Part shown: positions 36,494-48,800 of the stretch, piece after piece | Numbering within the stretch: position 1 is the stretch's first letter | Layout: the number at the start of each line of letters is the position of its first letter | Assembly (NCBI RefSeq): GCF_003073045.1 | Contig: NC_037596.1 | Location: forward strand, 25,952,392 to 26,016,391 | Reading direction: 5' to 3' | Source: Pomacea canaliculata | Taxonomy: Eukaryota > Mollusca > Gastropoda > Architaenioglossa > Ampullariidae | DNA length: 64,000 nt | Position numbers and translations under genes: made by a program | The notes under the pieces: model-generated | Seen by the model: only the letters and a program-made list of their open reading frames with translations | The model's database searches: none | What the model was told of the DNA's origin: nothing

Positions 36494-39212
36494 ATGTATA
36501 ATCTGCGTCATGGGAAAAAATATCTAAAAACTATATATTCAGGAGAGAGAAAAAGAAAAATCAAAAGGATGATTTTTAGCGGCCAAAAAACCATGGAAGA
36601 ATTGAGCAAGATACTCTTTGAAAAACTTTTGCCAACAATCGTGCTTCTTGTTACTCTGATTGTGGTCGGTGTACCTGGAAACCTGCTCGTCTTCTCTGTT
36701 TATCTCAAGCGTTTCCCTAAAAGTGCTTCGAGAGTGTTTATCCTCGCCATTGCCGTGTGTGACTTATTTACTAATGTCTTCAGTCTGCCCTTGGTGATTT
36801 TTCATCTCAGACACTATTACGACTCAGTGGATAACCCAACATGCAAATTTATTCAAGGTTGCTGGAGACTCCCTACGATCATGTCCATCTGTTTGATAGT
36901 TTGTGTGGCCATTGATCGCCATCGCAGGATCTGTTGTCCTCTCAAGAGACAGATCACACACCGACATGCAATGGTCATTCTACCGATAGTTCTGATGATC
37001 ACTGTATTGCTTACATCTCCCTCTTTGATCCTTCATGGCAAGACACGACTGAAGGGATCGTCTGTGACTTGTTTTATAGAGGAACAATACCGTGAGTCGC
37101 CATGGATAAAACGAAATACATGTTTTGCTGTAATAATGGTCACACTCATGGTCTGCTACATCCACATCGTTTGCAAAGTTCAAAAATTAAAAATGAAGCG
37201 CAAGAGAATGGGAGGGAACAAGCTAAATAAAGATTATCAAGGGCAGCAATCGAAGGACAGTCAATTTTCTTTCAATCATTGCCAGCCACAGCAAGCCTCT
37301 GATTCCCAGATCAACGATTCTAACTCAGATGCAAAGAACGATAACTTCGGTGTCATTTCCAGTCCAGAAACATCCTCAGGGGATGCTACTGAGAAGATGC
37401 CACAAAACAGTCTTTCAAATGAGCATCTGTCACTCGAAATGCCAGTAATGTTACATGTTTCTTCATCAGTAATAAACACAACTGTTGGATTCCAACCGTC
37501 AGATAATTCAAATTTGATCACGCAAAATGTCACCGGATCCCATCAAACAGATGAACTGAAGACCGGAAATCTCCCAACCTTTAGAGTTACACAGAAAGAA
37601 TGATGAACGAACAAAAAAACCTTTGGAATGAGGGACGGAGAGAGGAAACAAACACGGTTTTCTAAAACAACACTCATGATGCTCGTGCTGACTTTGACAA
37701 CATTTGTTCTTTTTGTTCCACACCTGATTATCCAGTAAGTAAAGAATCTAATGACATTTTATTTTTATAAGAAACTAATTATGATTTAGGTCTGATCACT
37801 TACTAAGAAATAAAAAATGTCTTAATTAAACCACATTTCTTTCGACTTTATTCATGTTTGTTGATTGTAGGATGGTCAGATTTTTTCCTAGTTCGCGAAG
37901 AATTGAAAAATGCATTTTATAAGCTCTTGAGCGACAAAAAAAGAGGAAGACAGTGTTGGAAAGAACATCCTCTAACATAATGTATGAATAAGAAATATAT
38001 TAAAATTTATTTGAAGTCAGTATTAGCTCTGCTTACAACACACTTTGCAGCTTAGCTGAAGACCTATAAAGTAAATATCCACTACAGTCAAATCTCCCTA
38101 CTATGCCACCTCTCTACTATGCCACTCTCGGTATTATGCCACTTTTGCTCGGTCCCGACTATAAATTCAATGTAAAAAAAAATTTACTATGCCACCCCTA
38201 CTCTCCCTACTATGCCACTTTTTTGTGACTGTTAAAAGACACAAGTTGTAAAATTCCGCGCAGTGCTCGATTACTAAACTGTATGGTAGTGTGGGACATA
38301 GCAGTTAGGTGATGGAACATAGCACGCACACAGGGAGGTGGAGGCTGGCAATGTGGGGGGGGGGGGTGGTCGCTAGCCGGGTGACAGTCACGTGACAGAG
38401 GGAAGGTGTGAGGGAGTCGACTAGCGACAGGATTCAGGTGCGCGGATGTGGTTGGGAGGGGTGGAGGATGAAGAGGTGAGGGGGAGAATGAGAGGAGACA
38501 GCTAGCGAAGCCAACGATTCTTGAGAGCTTTGGACCAGACCTGGGCAAAGGCCTCCTGTCTCTGACCGGCCCGCCCGCCAGTATATATACTATACATACA
38601 GTATTGGGTAAAACTGAGTTAACTATATTAGTCCGGCCCTCTAAAACCATCCCAATGTCTCATGCGGCCCCTTGGGAAAATTAATTGCCCACCCCTGCTT
38701 TGGACTGACGGGTAACTTGAGCAAATAAAGCCGTTTTTATGAACACTCTCTACTATGCCACTCTCCCTACTATGCCACTTTTGCTCGGTCCCGGTAGGTG
38801 GCATAGTAGGGAGATTTGACTGTATACGAAATATAAATGTAACGAAAGAACCAGAGAACTCTTTGCTCTATCTGCTTTACATAAACATAGAAACACGAAG
38901 CAGAATTATGTTCAGAGCACTGACAGACTCATACTGGAAACTGCGGCACATCAGCTCACACTCCATGACTGATAGTCCATTGTTTTTCTTTCTTACAGAA
39001 TATGGAAGGGTGGATGTCTTGACGTCGATTCACATCTAATTGAGATGAATATTTGTCAGATCGCTGACACCTTTCCAAACCTTAGCAGTGTCATCAATCC
39101 CTTCATCTACAGCTTCTGTAACCCGAAGTTTCGTCTGCAATGTCGACTGTTTCTGCGCGGTGTCTACAATAATGTGTTTCTTCCTGTCAGACATGCTTTC
39201 GCCAGAGACTAA
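36494..39212 (+). pseudogene. Receptor locus 10: class A GPCR, subfamily B, two tandem UGA codons
   Basis: Two exons: 36494-37734 (TM1-TM6) and 38999-39212 (TM7 and tail). The first ATG at 36494 gives MYNLRHGKKYLK; later ATGs are possible. Marks are GVPGNLLVFSVYLKRF (TM1), AVCDLFTN with D2.50, PTCKFIQ (the TM3 cysteine), AIDRHRRICCPLKRQ, VTCFIEEQY (the ECL2 cysteine), a very long Ser/Gln/Asn-rich ICL3, and NPFIYSFCNPKF in TM7. Two adjacent TGA codons at 37601-37606 stop the frame just before TM6. Downstream the same frame is open again (RDGERKQTRFSK, then FVPHLI) into a good donor, and both exons total a multiple of three. Compared with locus 11 this looks like two compensating indels around a dozen codons. 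The product would be a truncated five-helix protein, or the locus is dead. Confidence 0.78.
38085..38822. mobile_element. Pogo/Tigger-like MITE, copy 1
   Basis: A 738 bp non-autonomous element with perfect-looking terminal inverted repeats starting CAGTCAAATCTCCCTACTAT, flanked by TA on both sides (38083-38084 and 38823-38824). The subterminal parts carry many copies of CTACTATGCCAC in both orientations. It has no transposase. It lies in the last intron of locus 10. A second copy is at 54460-55023 with its core in the opposite orientation. TA duplications and CAGT-type ends fit the Tc1/mariner-pogo superfamily by established pattern; the exact family is inference. Confidence 0.8.
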
Positions 39213-41170
39213 AGCAGATAGGTTACATCGTCTGGTCTTGTCTGGTCGGGTCGGGTTGGGTCGGGTCGGGTCGGGTTGGGTTTTTTTACATTGTAAACGT
39301 AAAAAGGAATTTTACGTTATTTTTTCACTAGGAATCGCAATGAAAATTTGAAGCAAGTACAAAATCTTTGAGATTATCTGGTACTGAAAATTATCGTTTT
39401 GTATGCACATGATTTCGGCACGAATCATCCGAGAAGATATATAGGGTTTAATTTCTTTCACACAATCATTTGTTTTGAAATATTTTCACTAAAACATGAT
39501 TTTTTTTCTTGGAAATCCTTTCTTGGATGTTGTAATAATCGTATATAAGCTCCTATATTATTTTTAAGTATCAATGCATTTTTACGATTTTTACAGATTT
39601 ATAAGAACACTTGTTTTAATTGATTTTATGAATTATCAATGACATTCTCATTACTTGACAAAAAATGTATAGTTTATCTATCATGTATCTTTTCATCTCT
39701 CCTAATAGTCTCTTTATGAAAAGTAAATAGGGTGGGTGGATAGTAGATTGTTTCCACTATATTTTTCTATCCCTCCATCCACACTTATTACTGAGAATGC
39801 TTTCTAGTGCTAACAAAAAATGTGCTCTGCTATTTACACTTCTTATACTATTTATACTTGTCTACAAATACTGCTGCCTATACAACAGGGTGTATAATGG
39901 GACAGGATTTTTAGGTACATCACACTACAGTTCCAGATCGTCGAGACAAGGGGCTTAAACATGTGGAAGTAGCTGGTATTGCCGGAAGTCTGCTGCACAG
40001 CACCACTTTTAGATGCTGGTTATTTGATTAACACTGGGCGTGAGCAGCTTCATGATCTCTGATATTGGATTTCACTACCACTATAAAAGTACTGTATGTA
40101 TATGTATATATTGACATATGCACATACTGACATATATATTCATATTGTTTATGACCCACAAAAGGATGTCTTCACTGGTGTCATTTTTTATTTAACAAAT
40201 ATATGGATATTTATATAAAGAGAGAGTTTCCTGTTTCAGTAAGCAAAGCCTGTAGTCATACTTCCTCATGTGTTTCTATCCTATTTTGCTCCTTTGAATC
40301 CATCTTCAATATACTATTCTTCTTTGGTCGATTTATATTTTGTGCTGCAATTCATTGATCTTGTGATCTGTTTCTTGAGCACCTTTTTACACTGAAAATA
40401 AAGTTTTACCTTTACAAGCAATGCGTTCTCCTATTTTGCTAGAGTGTCATTTTAAAATATTACTCTTAACTCTTAGATGAGTCCTTTCTCATTCTACCTT
40501 CACATAAAATCTGGTGCAAAAAAATAACAAGTAAAGATAAGTAATTTTGCAATAGCTTAAACAGTTTGTTGATCATTAAGAGTAAAGATTTATAAATATT
40601 TATTTATATAAAGATTTTTAATACACACAGGTGTACAATAAAAAAATATATATATATATAATACGTCTTTAACAGGAATAAACAGTCTCATTTGAAAAGT
40701 AAGGGTTAGTAAATTCTGTAAATTTCTTTGTTTGAAGGAGCCATGCACTTTTAATTCCTATAATTCAGAATCAGTGAGATTTCTTAATTTTAAACTTTAT
40801 TAAAATTAAGGGGTAAATTTCGTGCTGTATTTAATGCAAGGAGAACAATCTGCCAAGAAAAATGTATGGAAATGTAAAAGTATAAAAGGTTATAAAGTAG
40901 TTAACGCGGATTGATAAAGGAGAACAGCCGAGAACATGAGTGGAATAGCACACCTTCCAAAAACAAGGTTCAGAACGTCAGGTCACGTGACCCAATAAAA
41001 CTCGGAAGTTGATGAGGACCACTAAACAGCTTCCTAGTAGCGATGCAAATGTGTCAGAGAAAAGCTATAAGTGAGCAATCAAATTCCCTGTCAACAAATA
41101 ACAAGTGATACTCCATCATTTTTATCCCGAATTTCTGCAGCGAAACTTTTTGTTTGAATTTTGAGAGTCG
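39213..41170. other. Intergenic region between loci 10 and 11
   Basis: A (TCGGG)n-type run lies at 39244-39281 just past the locus 10 stop. From about 40390 to 41160 the sequence is recognisably similar to 58985-59475 after locus 11 (shared GATTGATAAAG, CAGCTTCCTAGTAGC and TTCCTGTCAACAAATAA), so it is the duplicated 5' flank of subfamily B. A (TA)n run is at about 40646-40661. No exon was seen. Confidence 0.55.
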
Positions 41171-42787
41171 ATGGACGGCTGTTACGAAGAAGAGAGAAGA
41201 AGGAAAGTCAGAGGGATGCTCTCATACAGCGTAGAAGGCAATGAGGAATGGAGCAGGATACTGTTTGAAAAACTGTGGCCAACAATGGTGTTCATCGGAG
41301 TTCTGATTGCCGTGGGTGTCCCAGGTAACCTGCTCGTCTTCTGTGTTTACCTGAAGCGTTTTCGTCCCAGTGCCGCCAGAGTGTTCATCCTCGCCATGGC
41401 CGTGTGTGACTTCCTGACCAATGTCATCAGTCTGCCTTTGATGATTTTTCACCTGAAATACTTTTTCAACTCTGTAGATAACCCAACCTGCAAATTCATG
41501 CATGTTTCGTGGAGATTCACAACAGTCATGTCCACCGGGTTGCTGGTGTGTGTGGCCATTGACCGTCATCGTCGCATCTGTTTTCCTTTCAAGCAACAGA
41601 TCACACACCGACAAGCAATACTCATACTACCGTTCGTGGTGACAATAACTGTAATGCTTCTTTCTCCCTTTGTAGTGTTTTTCGGTAAGATGCATTGGGA
41701 CAACTCATCTGTGATTTGCTTTATTGAGGACCAGTATGTTGAGTCGCCATGGGTAGGACGAACTACAATGTTTCTGATAGCATATGTTGCTCTATTAGTG
41801 ATCATACTCATGATCTGCTACACCCACATCGTTTGCAGAGTTCAACGATTGAAGATGAACAGGCAGAGAATATGTAAAAACCAGCCAAATAAAGATGATC
41901 AACACTCGAAGTTTTCTTCTGATTATAACAAGCCGCAAGAAGCTTTGGATTCCCAGAACATCAGTTCTCATTCAGATGCGAATAAGGATAGCTTCAGTGT
42001 CATTTCTAGTCCAGAAACATCATCAGAGGAAACCTCCACGCAGACGACACAAGAAAGTCTCAAAACTGTTTTAAATGAGCAACTGTTACTTGAAATTCCA
42101 ACTGCTTCAACACCAGCAATAGAGACAACAGTTACATTACAAATGTCAGATAATTTGATCATGAAAAATACCACCAGTCCCCATCAAAGAGACGATTTGA
42201 CTTCAGAAAACCTCCCAACCTTAAGAGATACAGAGCAAGAAATGAAGGTTAATGAGCAAAACAAGTTGGCAAAGAAGGACAGAGGGCGGAAACAAGGACG
42301 ATTTTCTAAAACCACACTGATGATGCTCGTCCTCACCTTGACATCCATTGTCCTCTTCATTCCACACCTGATTATCGAGTAAGTAAAACTAATTTTGACA
42401 TAAATAATGTAATAATAACCGTTCATCTTTCTAAGAAACTAATTAGAAATAAATTTTTACTAAGAAATACAATATAAGTGAATTATATTTCTGACTGGCA
42501 GGGGGTAGCAAAACCCTAGTCCCCTATGTTGTGAGATTGCCGTTCTTTTTTTCTAATTTCTATAAAATTAAGCATTGCATTTCCGTAATCTCTTTAGGAA
42601 GAAAAAAAGTTGAAGAAAGCGTTAGAAGGAGCACTCTTGGCATATGTTTGAAAGAAAAAAGAGATTTAAATTATTCTGAATTCGGTAGATATTCTGATTA
42701 TGATGCAATTTGAAGTTTCGTTCAAGTCTACGTTCCTCGCCAGTAACTATTCTATAGTACGTGTAAGAAAAGTTTATTCGACATTCA

Positions 42788-42839
<52 letters not shown>

Positions 42840-45800
42840 CACCTAATACACCCAGCCGTTCCCGCGCTCAGTGCTATACTCATCCTCCAGCTCTCGGCAG
42901 TTACCCAGTACCTGTCACAGGCACTTGTCTGAAAGCTTTCAGAAGTGAGCCACGACATCATGGTCTGACGTCATCAACTAATCGGAACAACGGCTTCTTT
43001 GTTGCTCTTGCTGAAATTAAATTAATAAAAAATAAATATAAATTAAGTTATTTATAAATTAATTTATTAAATTAAATAATTAAAAATTTATTTTTTGTAT
43101 CTAATGTACGTTTGCAAGCTCTCATTGTTATTATTATTAGTTGTGAAGCAAATTTTGCTGCGACACTGGCAGATTTCCGGCCTGCAGATTGTATTCCGTT
43201 TGTGAAAGCGAAATTTACGTAGGATTTAAAATGCCAAAATTAAATTGTCGCTTTGTGGATTTATGTTGGTATGGAAAGGTTGCTTAGATGACGATATACC
43301 GTTAGTGAATTAATGCCAGGGCGTCATTCCGTGTCGATTCGTTTTCCTTTTCGAAAACCCGACTAGAAAAGGTCGAATTAAGCACCGAACGACAGAAGAT
43401 ACGATTATTAATTCTTTTTAAAAATGCAGCAGACGTTTTACAAAAGCAGAATTAATCAGCAAAAGATTTAACACATCGGCAAACACGAAATTGACAGAAT
43501 TCCTATACGTGTTTTCATGGTTTAACGAAGGGTCAACAACACATGCTATATCACTGGGAAAAGTGGTTATATTTACAATAAAGAGAAAAAAATTGTCTAA
43601 AGAGCTTTGTGAACTTTTTTAATATGTGAAAGTCTGTGTTGTTATCATTTTGATGAGGAGTACGGGTGGGGGGACGTCAGTCAGTGTCATTTGTTTTCCT
43701 TTTCCAAAGAGTTCCAAAACAAGTCCAGAATGCTTTCTAAAAAGTATAGAGGCGGGTCGCAAAAGCTGAAGAAAAAGGGGGGAAATGATATATTGTATGC
43801 ACTATAATACTATATTTTATCCTTAGTCTTTTAAGGTTTGATGTTTTTCTGGTACAAAGCAAGTATTTTTTTTTTAGACTAGTCATTTTATTGAAGGGAG
43901 TAGTCATTTCGATGTTTTCTCTCCTTAAAACAAAAACAAAACAAAACAAAAAAACAAAACCAAAATCTGGTTATTTCGAAAAGTAAAATTTAGAAATAAA
44001 ATGATACAAATATATAAAACATTTATAATATCACCAAGAAGAACTAATGTCAAAGCTAATGAAAACGAGAACCCCACTAATTCGTGTCTCCCTATTGTGA
44101 GCTCCTCCATTAGCCTCGGTGATTTTTCTCTCTTTTTTTAATTTTGTGAAGACGTGTGCACTTAATGAAGCATGCCACGGCCAAGAAAGTGGTATCCAGC
44201 TGCATATACGGTAAATTCGGGCAGGTTGGTAAACGTAAGGAACGATTTTCCGCGGTGGATGTGAGGAAATTGGAAAGTGAACTCTTCAACAGGGGCAAAA
44301 TGGACGTGTACGCACCCAACAACAGGAGGAACGTGACACCTTCCAGGATATTCTTCGAGATAGCAGGATGTATTAGAAAGTTAGTTCTATTCAATTCTTA
44401 CGAGACCAGGTGAAACTGGAGTCAGCAATCATAAGAAGAAAAAAAGTGTCCGAGGCTGAGGGCTGGAAAGATCTGCGAACAGGTCTTGTTCATGTCTACA
44501 TTGAAGAATTCAGACCTGCCACAAAAAAATGCAGCTTCTGTGGCTGTGCACAGGTCCCAGAGATTGTCTTGTGTCCTGATTGTTTACCTGGAAGACTATT
44601 GCAAATCATGTGATGAAAAGATCTACTGTTTGGTGATGTATCATCAGACATACAGTTGGAAAGAAGTAAGTACAATATATCAACATTTGTGGATATATAT
44701 ATTTTTATAATCTTTTAGATTGTTATGTAAATGTAAATATACACAATGGTATCGGCAATCTGAAAATATATTCTCTCAATATATATTTCTCTCTCTGTAA
44801 TATATATATAAGCACATGCTTCAGAAAATCAACTGAAAGGAATCAGAAATGTGGTAAGACTTAGCTAATGTAAGAACTGATACACCATTGTGCATTACAA
44901 TGCCATGGATTCTACTTTTGATGAGGTTTGAAACTTAAATAAATTCCATAATTTGATTATGGCATATTTATAGACTTGAATGCTGCAAGCTTATGTTAAA
45001 ACTTGCTATTGTTTTGTCAGGACGCATCATTGTATTTACCTGTGAAAAGAGAAGCAACCATTTTGTCTGAGCACCAGTGTGACAAGCTCTACTACCGTCA
45101 GATTGGAGTTTTTGATGCACAAGGTACATATGCAAAATTATTATGTTTTCTAGAAAAACAGATTTTACCCAAGCATTTCTTCTCAATTTTTTTTCACATT
45201 TTACTGTCATGCATTCAAAATATCACATTATGGAAGAACCTTGTCTTAACCAAAACAAACAAGCTTGTGAATAAATGTTAATAGATACCTAATGTGAATA
45301 AATGTTCGGAAGCCAGGACTTTCACCAGTGAGGGTTAGCTGTCCTGGGTTTTGCTTTCGTCTCGGGCATGCAATTCTTTTTCTTCGCATGTGACATCTGC
45401 TTACAGGGCTGTCTGCCTTGCCAGACTTTATATTTATTTATAACCTATTGGCACTTTTTGGTTTAATGATCTATAAATTATGTTTTCCTATGTTTACTTT
45501 TATTTTGCACTAACTGTTGAATGTCAGACAAAATAAATATATGAAATAGATTCAAAGAAATGGATACGTAATAATACAATTATAAACGAAAGCTCTAACT
45601 AGCTTTAATTTACAATTCTGAAAGGTAAGAATATTTACTTTACTGAATTACCTTAGGCTGGACTTTAACATGTAGTGTGGAAAGAAAAGAAGTAGGCAGC
45701 ATATTTCAACAATGAGAAGATGTTGCATAATATTTCTGTAAAGGTAGAACAGTATCAAATTCTAAAAGCACGTTTTATGTTCTTCTCTTTATTATTATAG

Positions 45801-48800
45801 GCAGAGATCACATCATGAAAGTACAGTTCTGTGAATGTGAGCCAGAAGCAGTAACACTAATAAGAAATGGCTTATGGCCAGCAACACCAAAGAAGCCAGG
45901 GACCGCATTTTGCATGAAAGTGATGGAGCTATGCAGAATGCTACAGTTAGAAGGACAAATGTCTCTCCAGAAATTTTGCATGGCATCGGAGCGGAGGACA
46001 ACTTTTCTACATAGTCGCAGCAGGACTACAGAAACATGTACAAGGCACTGGGTAAACATGCTATCATTTTGTCACAGCATGACTATAGCAACATGTACTA
46101 GACACTTGGTAAACACATCATAATGTGTTGTCAGCAGAGACTACAGAAACATGTACAAGGCACTGGGTAAACATGCTATCATATTTTGTCACAGCATGAC
46201 TACAGCAACATGTACAAGATACTTGCTAAACATATCGTCATATGTTGTCCAATAAGTCTAACTTTCAAGAAACTCCTCAGGGTATATTGCTTAATGACTC
46301 CATAGAGAACTGTATCAGTGCCACTAGACCTGTAGTCAAGTAGTGCGACAGTTTCATTTGATGGATGTAAATATAGTTTAATTATAAGGGTTATAAGCCA
46401 ATAATTTCAGTTTACATTATTTGGAAACTATGGAAAGAAGATAAGATAAGATAACTTTATTGTCCAGCAAAGGAGATGTGTCTTCCAGCATGCAAGCAGT
46501 CAGATAGAAAATCAAAAACAGCAACAATAACATCAGCAATGGCAGAAGTGAGCACGCACACACACACACACGCCCGTATCAAAAGGACAATACACCAGTT
46601 TCCATGACTACATAATATGTGGATTGTGAAAATGGTATTTTATGTGTTTGTTTAATTGTTTATTGTAGGTAACACAATTATAGAATTTCACCATCATCAG
46701 GTGTTATGTCTTGAGACAGCTCATGCCCATGACTTCCTGGGCAAGAAGTGCCCAATATGTAGTCTGGTATGTTGTATGGGTTAAGGATTAGGCATTTTAA
46801 GAAATATTTAAACACAGTTGCTGTATTCTGCAAACAAAAACACCCACAAAAGTTTATTACACTTGATTTGTACATAATATTTTCACATGGTTGCAATTTA
46901 AGTTTTTGAAAATATGCCTAATCTGTGCACATCAGTTTCCCGACGTTTTGATATAAAGAGAATTTATCGACATTGTCTAATGCCTACTGATAATTTTGGG
47001 CCATGTCTTTCAAAAACATATCTTCTATTTCATGAGGAATTAATAGATGTGATTAGTGATCTTCACTCAGATATCGATTCGAAATCTGGTGAAGACAATG
47101 AAGAGGAAGAACACTTTTTTCCATAAGTTGTTGAGCTATTACTTTCTTTAGTCAGTTTACTGAAGGGGACAATTGATATGTTTATTGAAATTGTAAAGGT
47201 ATTTAAGGGATGATAGCATGTTTATTTGTTTTAAAGCATTGCTACAACCAACATCAACAAAGGCTTTATGAATTCATTGCTACATTTTTGAACCAAGAAC
47301 GGTGTAACCTTCTAATTCTGTTTTTAGCAATGTACTTTTTTTTTTATAGTATACATACAAGACACATTCACACCGTGCATCCAGTTGCTTTCACCCACAG
47401 AAACAAGCCGTTTAATATATTTTATATGCCACTCTGGAGCAAGGCATGAGCTTATTCTTAAGTATATTGCTGTGGCACAATATATGTCTAGAGACTATCA
47501 TTTGAGAAAAGAATTGTACATAACAGTATACTGCCTTCTCATTGCTCATTCTCCTAAAAGTTTGAAGTGATGGTAGTAAATAAAACAGGGAAACAAACAC
47601 AGTTTTTGCTTTGAGGAAAATTAAGTGAAAAGAATTTTCACTCGTATATCATGTTATTTACTTACAACATATTCTTACTAAGGATGTTATATAAACAGGT
47701 ATGCTTTGTTATAAATCTTGAGAAATCTATTTTTGTGTTCTGCAATGGTGGTTACCTGTCAAGAGGGAGAAATGGCACATGGAAAAGGACATAGTCAAAT
47801 GTATAAATATGTGCAAATATCTAGATTTGATTGCTTTCAACAAGACTATCTGTTTGTTGTGCTATTGTGGATGTTTTATGGAGTGCCCAAAAAAAGTGTC
47901 ATTGGGATAACCATATGTTTTTGGCACATGGTGTGCATTCACCACTATTTTCATGTTTTTTCACATTTCTTGCATTTTGTGATCATTCAAAGTGACATTG
48001 CTACTATCCTGTCATGTCCCTTTTGTCCAGGTGTTGTAGAGTCGGTAATATATGAAAAAGATACAGGGTAGTGAGAAAGAAATGTAAACACTATTACCAT
48101 CTGCTTTCCAGTTATCCATGCTGGTAGAAAATACTGACAAGTTTGTAGTTAATAATGTAACTAATAACTGAATATTTGACTCTATACAGTTCGTCTAGAA
48201 CTCTAGATTATGATGTATGTTTTTGCATTGTATTGTATTGTGTATTGTTTGGATTCGGCTTGAAATATGCGGAAGGCCTTTTCCATAAATAAAATCAATA
48301 AATTGTTTCTTTCCCCGTATTTTGCATCTAGCAGGGAGACTTCTGAGGTCAGACAAACACTATCACTGTAAATCCACCGCTTGACCAAGCACGAATAGCT
48401 ATTTTACTGTACTTCATTAAAGTGTATGTTCAATAAATTGAAAAGGGCTTGAAAAACGAGAGTGTGGTATTGTAAATGAGAGACAAAATGTTACGCGCGC
48501 GTGTGTGTGTGTCTGCGCGCGTTTGTTTACAACGTATCATAGAAGTAGTAGGCTCTGGCTATGCTCGGGTTCGTGCCATTCTGGAGGAGTATGTGTCGGG
48601 GAAGGTAGCAGTTCCATTGGTGTACGGTGCCAACTACAGTGTATACAAATCGATGAACCCACGATTGCGATTGCACCGTGAACGCAAACGTGTGTGTGTT
48701 GATCGTGAGTGTGTTCGCGTGAACTGCTTTTCGACATGATCGGGGTCAATCACGATGGTGCCAACTGTCATCAGTAGTTGTATGTGTAGATCACTTCCAA

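Noticed and set aside
37601-37606. UGA-UGA as selenocysteine recoding in locus 10
   Set aside because: Two adjacent UGAs in a cytoplasmic loop, no cysteine in the paralogue at that place, and evidence of compensating indels make decay the simpler reading.
38210-38650. 146-codon Pro/His-rich ORF on the minus strand and its counterpart at 54478
   Set aside because: Both lie inside the two MITE copies and are chance frames through a GC-rich core.
48476-48739. 87-codon ORF in a GC-richer patch
   Set aside because: Part is encoded by CGCG/GTGT simple sequence, and no domain, splice site or second copy was seen; too weak to call a gene.
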